Source: Fen-549 sp964636655 (GTDB lineage Bacteria > Actinomycetota > Thermoleophilia > Gaiellales > Gaiellaceae). From it: a DNA stretch of 59,545 nt. Location of the stretch: the NCBI GenBank assembly GCA_964636655.1, contig CAZWTK010000011.1:1-59545 (forward strand), given 5' to 3'. Made by a program: the position numbers and the translations under genes. Shown piece after piece: positions 57,518 to 59,545 of the stretch; positions within the stretch are counted from its first letter, which is position 1; each line of letters begins with the position of its first letter. The notes under the pieces were generated by a model. The model was not told where the DNA came from, searched no databases, and was given only the letters and a program-made list of their open reading frames with translations.

Positions 57518-58926
57518 GTCGCCTCCCGATTCGCCTGCGCCTGACGCTCGTCGTCGTGGGCGCGATGTTCTTCGTGCTCGGCGCGGCCGGTTTCTTGCTC
57601 TACGCTCGCCTCGCCGCCTCGCTCGACCGTACGATTAATCAGGATCTACGCGCGCGAGCCGCCGACGTCAGCGCACTCATCCAACAAGCCGACACTGGCT
57701 TGCGCGAGTCGCGGACGAGAGCTCTCTTCGCCTCGAGCGGCGGCTTCGCCCAGGTGATCTCGACGCGCGGCGCGATCGTCGACCAGACCCCCGGCCTCGG
57801 TCGAGCCACACTGCTCTCCTCGAGACAGCTCGAGCGCGCACGACTGGCCCCGTCCCTCGTCAAGCGCGCTCTATACGGCGACGAAAGCATGCGCCTGTTC
57901 GCTGTGCCCGTCAACGCGCAAGGGCGGCGGCTGATCGTCGTCGTCGGAACCTCGCTCGAGACGCGCGACAATGCTCTCGCGGGGCTGCGCAGCGAGCTCT
58001 TCATCGGCGGTCCTCTGGCTCTCCTCCTCGCCTCCGCGATCGCCTATCTCGTCGCCGCGGCCGCCCTGCGCCCGGTCGAGCGAATGCGGGCTCAGGCGGC
58101 GTCGATCTCGGGTCGCCCTCTTTCGAAGCGCCTCGTGGTGACGAGCTCGCGCGACGAGCTCTCGCGCCTCGGCGAGACGCTGAACGAGATGCTGACGCGA
58201 ATCGAAGGAGCGTTGGAGCGAGAGCGGAGCTTCCTCGCCGACGCCAGTCACGAGCTGCGAACGCCGCTCACTCTGCTGCGGGCGGAGATCGAGCTGGCGC
58301 TCGAGCGGCCGCGTCCGAAGCGCGAGCTCGAGGCCGCCTTGCGCGCCGCCCGCGAGGAGTCCGACCGGCTGGCACAACTCGCCGACGACCTTCTGCTCCT
58401 CGCCCGTCTCGACCAGGACGTCCTTCGGGTTCAGACGGTTCCGGTCGAGCTCGATGATGTTCTGTGCGGAATCGTCGCTCGCTTCGAACGGCGAGCGCAG
58501 GAGCACGCCAGGACGATCTCGGCCGATGGTCGCGGACTCCAAGTCACGATCGATCGCATCCGGGTCGAGCAAGCTCTCACCAACCTGGTCGACAACGCTC
58601 TTCGCTACGGATCCGGCCCGATTCGCCTGACGGCGACCGAGCGCGACGGAGCTGTCGAGATCCACGTGACCGACGAGGGGACCGGATTCCCGCCCGAGTT
58701 CCTGCCCCACGCCTTCGAGCGCTTCAGCCGTCCCGGCGAGAGCCGCGGCCGAACGGGCACCGGGCTCGGCCTGGCGATCGTCGCCACAGTCGCCCGAGCA
58801 CACGGCGGAGAGGCAGGTGCCGCGAATCGACCTGAAGGTGGCGCCGACGTGTGGCTCCCCCTCTCCCCCTCGAACGAGCTCGACCGGACGTCCGCTATAG
58901 AGCGAGAGACAACCTCGACAGACTGA
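57514..58926 (+). CDS. Sensor histidine kinase
   Basis: A 470-residue membrane kinase. It has two transmembrane helices (about 11-30 and 165-190) flanking an extracytoplasmic domain of about 135 residues with no recognised fold, then a HAMP domain. The H-box is FLADASHELRTPL (about 240-252), the N-box ALTNLVDNALRYG, and the G-box GRTGTGLGLAIV. It is coupled to the response regulator gene by ATGA overlap. The overall form resembles EnvZ/CpxA-type or MtrB-like kinases, but the stimulus cannot be inferred. Confidence 0.95.
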   Translation: MSRLPIRLRLTLVVVGAMFFVLGAAGFLLYARLAASLDRTINQDLRARAADVSALIQQADTGLRESRTRALFASSGGFAQVISTRGAIVDQTPGLGRATLLSSRQLERARLAPSLVKRALYGDESMRLFAVPVNAQGRRLIVVVGTSLETRDNALAGLRSELFIGGPLALLLASAIAYLVAAAALRPVERMRAQAASISGRPLSKRLVVTSSRDELSRLGETLNEMLTRIEGALERERSFLADASHELRTPLTLLRAEIELALERPRPKRELEAALRAAREESDRLAQLADDLLLLARLDQDVLRVQTVPVELDDVLCGIVARFERRAQEHARTISADGRGLQVTIDRIRVEQALTNLVDNALRYGSGPIRLTATERDGAVEIHVTDEGTGFPPEFLPHAFERFSRPGESRGRTGTGLGLAIVATVARAHGGEAGAANRPEGGADVWLPLSPSNELDRTSAIERETTSTD

Positions 58927-58953
58927 GCTCGGGTCGGTTCCCGGCGAGTACGG

Positions 58954-59545
58954 TTACCTCGCACTCCCGCCCGGCGCCCGCTCGATCCGAGCCGCGAACG
59001 ACCCGACTGCCTTTGCAACCGCGGCCGGCTCGCCCAACATCGAGAGATGGCCGGCGCGCGGAATCACGTTCAGCTTCACGCCCAGCGCCCGCGCCGAGGT
59101 GCGCCCCGCCTTGATGTCGTCAACCGTGTCGTGCTGACCCCAGACGACGATCCGAGGCACCCGCAGGCTGCGTAAGTCGGCGAGCGTGAGCCCCTGCACG
59201 CCGCCGCGGAAGAGGTCGTGGAAGCCCTTCTCGGTGCCCGTCACGCGGAACGGCCGCTCGAATGCGTCGACCTGCGCCGCCGGGATCGGGGCCCGGTCGG
59301 GACCGTAAGCCTGGACGAGAATCTTGTGCACGAGCCAGTCGAAGTGCGTGACCAGGCGAAATAGCGTTGTGTAGTAGGGGTTGAGGAACAGGTTCGCGAG
59401 CCAGTGCGGGCCTCCGACGGGCAGCCCGTCACCGTCGAGCAGAACGACCCCGGCCGTGTCATTCGGCGCTTGCAGTCCGACGTTGACTGCCACGGCCGCC
59501 CCGAGCGAGTGGCCGACGACGATCGGGCGCCGCAGGTCGAGATGG
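58954..59545 (-). CDS. Alpha/beta-hydrolase, 5' end beyond window
   Basis: Partial gene on the minus strand: the N-terminus lies past the window end. The visible part has the nucleophile elbow GHSLG (around 59500-59515), a cap region with aromatic residues, the acid in VWGQHDTVDD and the base in RAGHLSMLGEP. It is therefore a typical alpha/beta-hydrolase of the haloperoxidase/esterase group; the substrate is unknown. The GTG at 59493 is internal, not the real start. Confidence 0.88.
   Translation of the reverse strand, partial: HLDLRRPIVVGHSLGAAVAVNVGLQAPNDTAGVVLLDGDGLPVGGPHWLANLFLNPYYTTLFRLVTHFDWLVHKILVQAYGPDRAPIPAAQVDAFERPFRVTGTEKGFHDLFRGGVQGLTLADLRSLRVPRIVVWGQHDTVDDIKAGRTSARALGVKLNVIPRAGHLSMLGEPAAVAKAVGSFAARIERAPGGSAR

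Overview
The window is high-GC actinobacterial chromosome with two 100-N assembly gaps (9011-9110 and 36425-36524). I infer a member of class Thermoleophilia (Solirubrobacterales/Gaiellales-like). The grounds are high GC with many GTG and TTG starts, a SigB-type sigma factor beside an RsbW-like protein, a DivIVA-type coiled-coil protein, an NADPH-F420-reductase-like enzyme, and the actinobacterial block rpsP-KH-rimM-trmD-lepB-rplS-rnhB-yraN...yifB-dprA. Many genes look leaderless: a TANNNT -10 box lies 6-7 nt before the start codon. No complete rRNA, tRNA, insertion sequence, prophage or CRISPR array was seen.

Layout. 0-6.6 kb (minus strand): small membrane protein, alaS, stress-type sigma factor, RsbW-like protein, DUF948 protein, mnmA with an odd N-terminal extension, and a two-helix membrane protein. 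6.6-7.25 kb: gene-free, with two tandem copies of a structured element (126 bp identical direct repeat plus a covarying hairpin). 7.2-15.4 kb (minus): RlpA-like barrel protein, membrane protein, DivIVA-like protein (broken by a gap), aspS, hisS, metallo-beta-lactamase-fold hydrolase, small membrane protein, formiminotransferase. 15.4-21.4 kb (plus): SAM methyltransferase, uracil-DNA-glycosylase-like protein, heterodimeric ABC exporter, CorA-like transporter. 21.4-31.9 kb: HAAS/PadR pair, phosphoribosyltransferase, zinc-ribbon PAS protein, LysE exporter, nth, addA, addB, small zinc-ribbon protein. 32.1-36.4 kb (plus): isocitrate/isopropylmalate-dehydrogenase-like enzyme and three-gene proton-translocating transhydrogenase. 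36.5-42.6 kb: conserved small protein, uridine-kinase-like enzyme, ABC-2 exporter, exported RCC1-repeat protein, ornithine-cyclodeaminase family. 42.6-56 kb: F420-reductase-like protein, dprA, yifB, a 3.5 kb cassette (P-loop ATPase, DNA methyltransferase, RlmJ-like protein) set between yifB and yraN, then rnhB, rplS, two lepB genes, trmD, rimM, KH protein, rpsP and ffh. 56.3-59.5 kb: secreted Gln/Asn-rich protein, two-component system with OmpR-type boxes upstream, and a hydrolase cut by the window end.

The most interesting signals are non-coding. They are the tandem structured repeat at 6.75-7.24 kb, a covarying hairpin element in the gaps before rpsP and rplS whose G-U pairs only fit the opposite strand, an 18-bp divergent promoter whose two -10 boxes overlap, a dispersed G-rich intergenic repeat, and a symmetric double OmpR-type box. 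Among proteins the notable cases are the ATPase/methyltransferase cassette, a CorA-like protein with GQN in place of GMN, and an exported 14-repeat RCC1 protein with two cysteines in most repeats.
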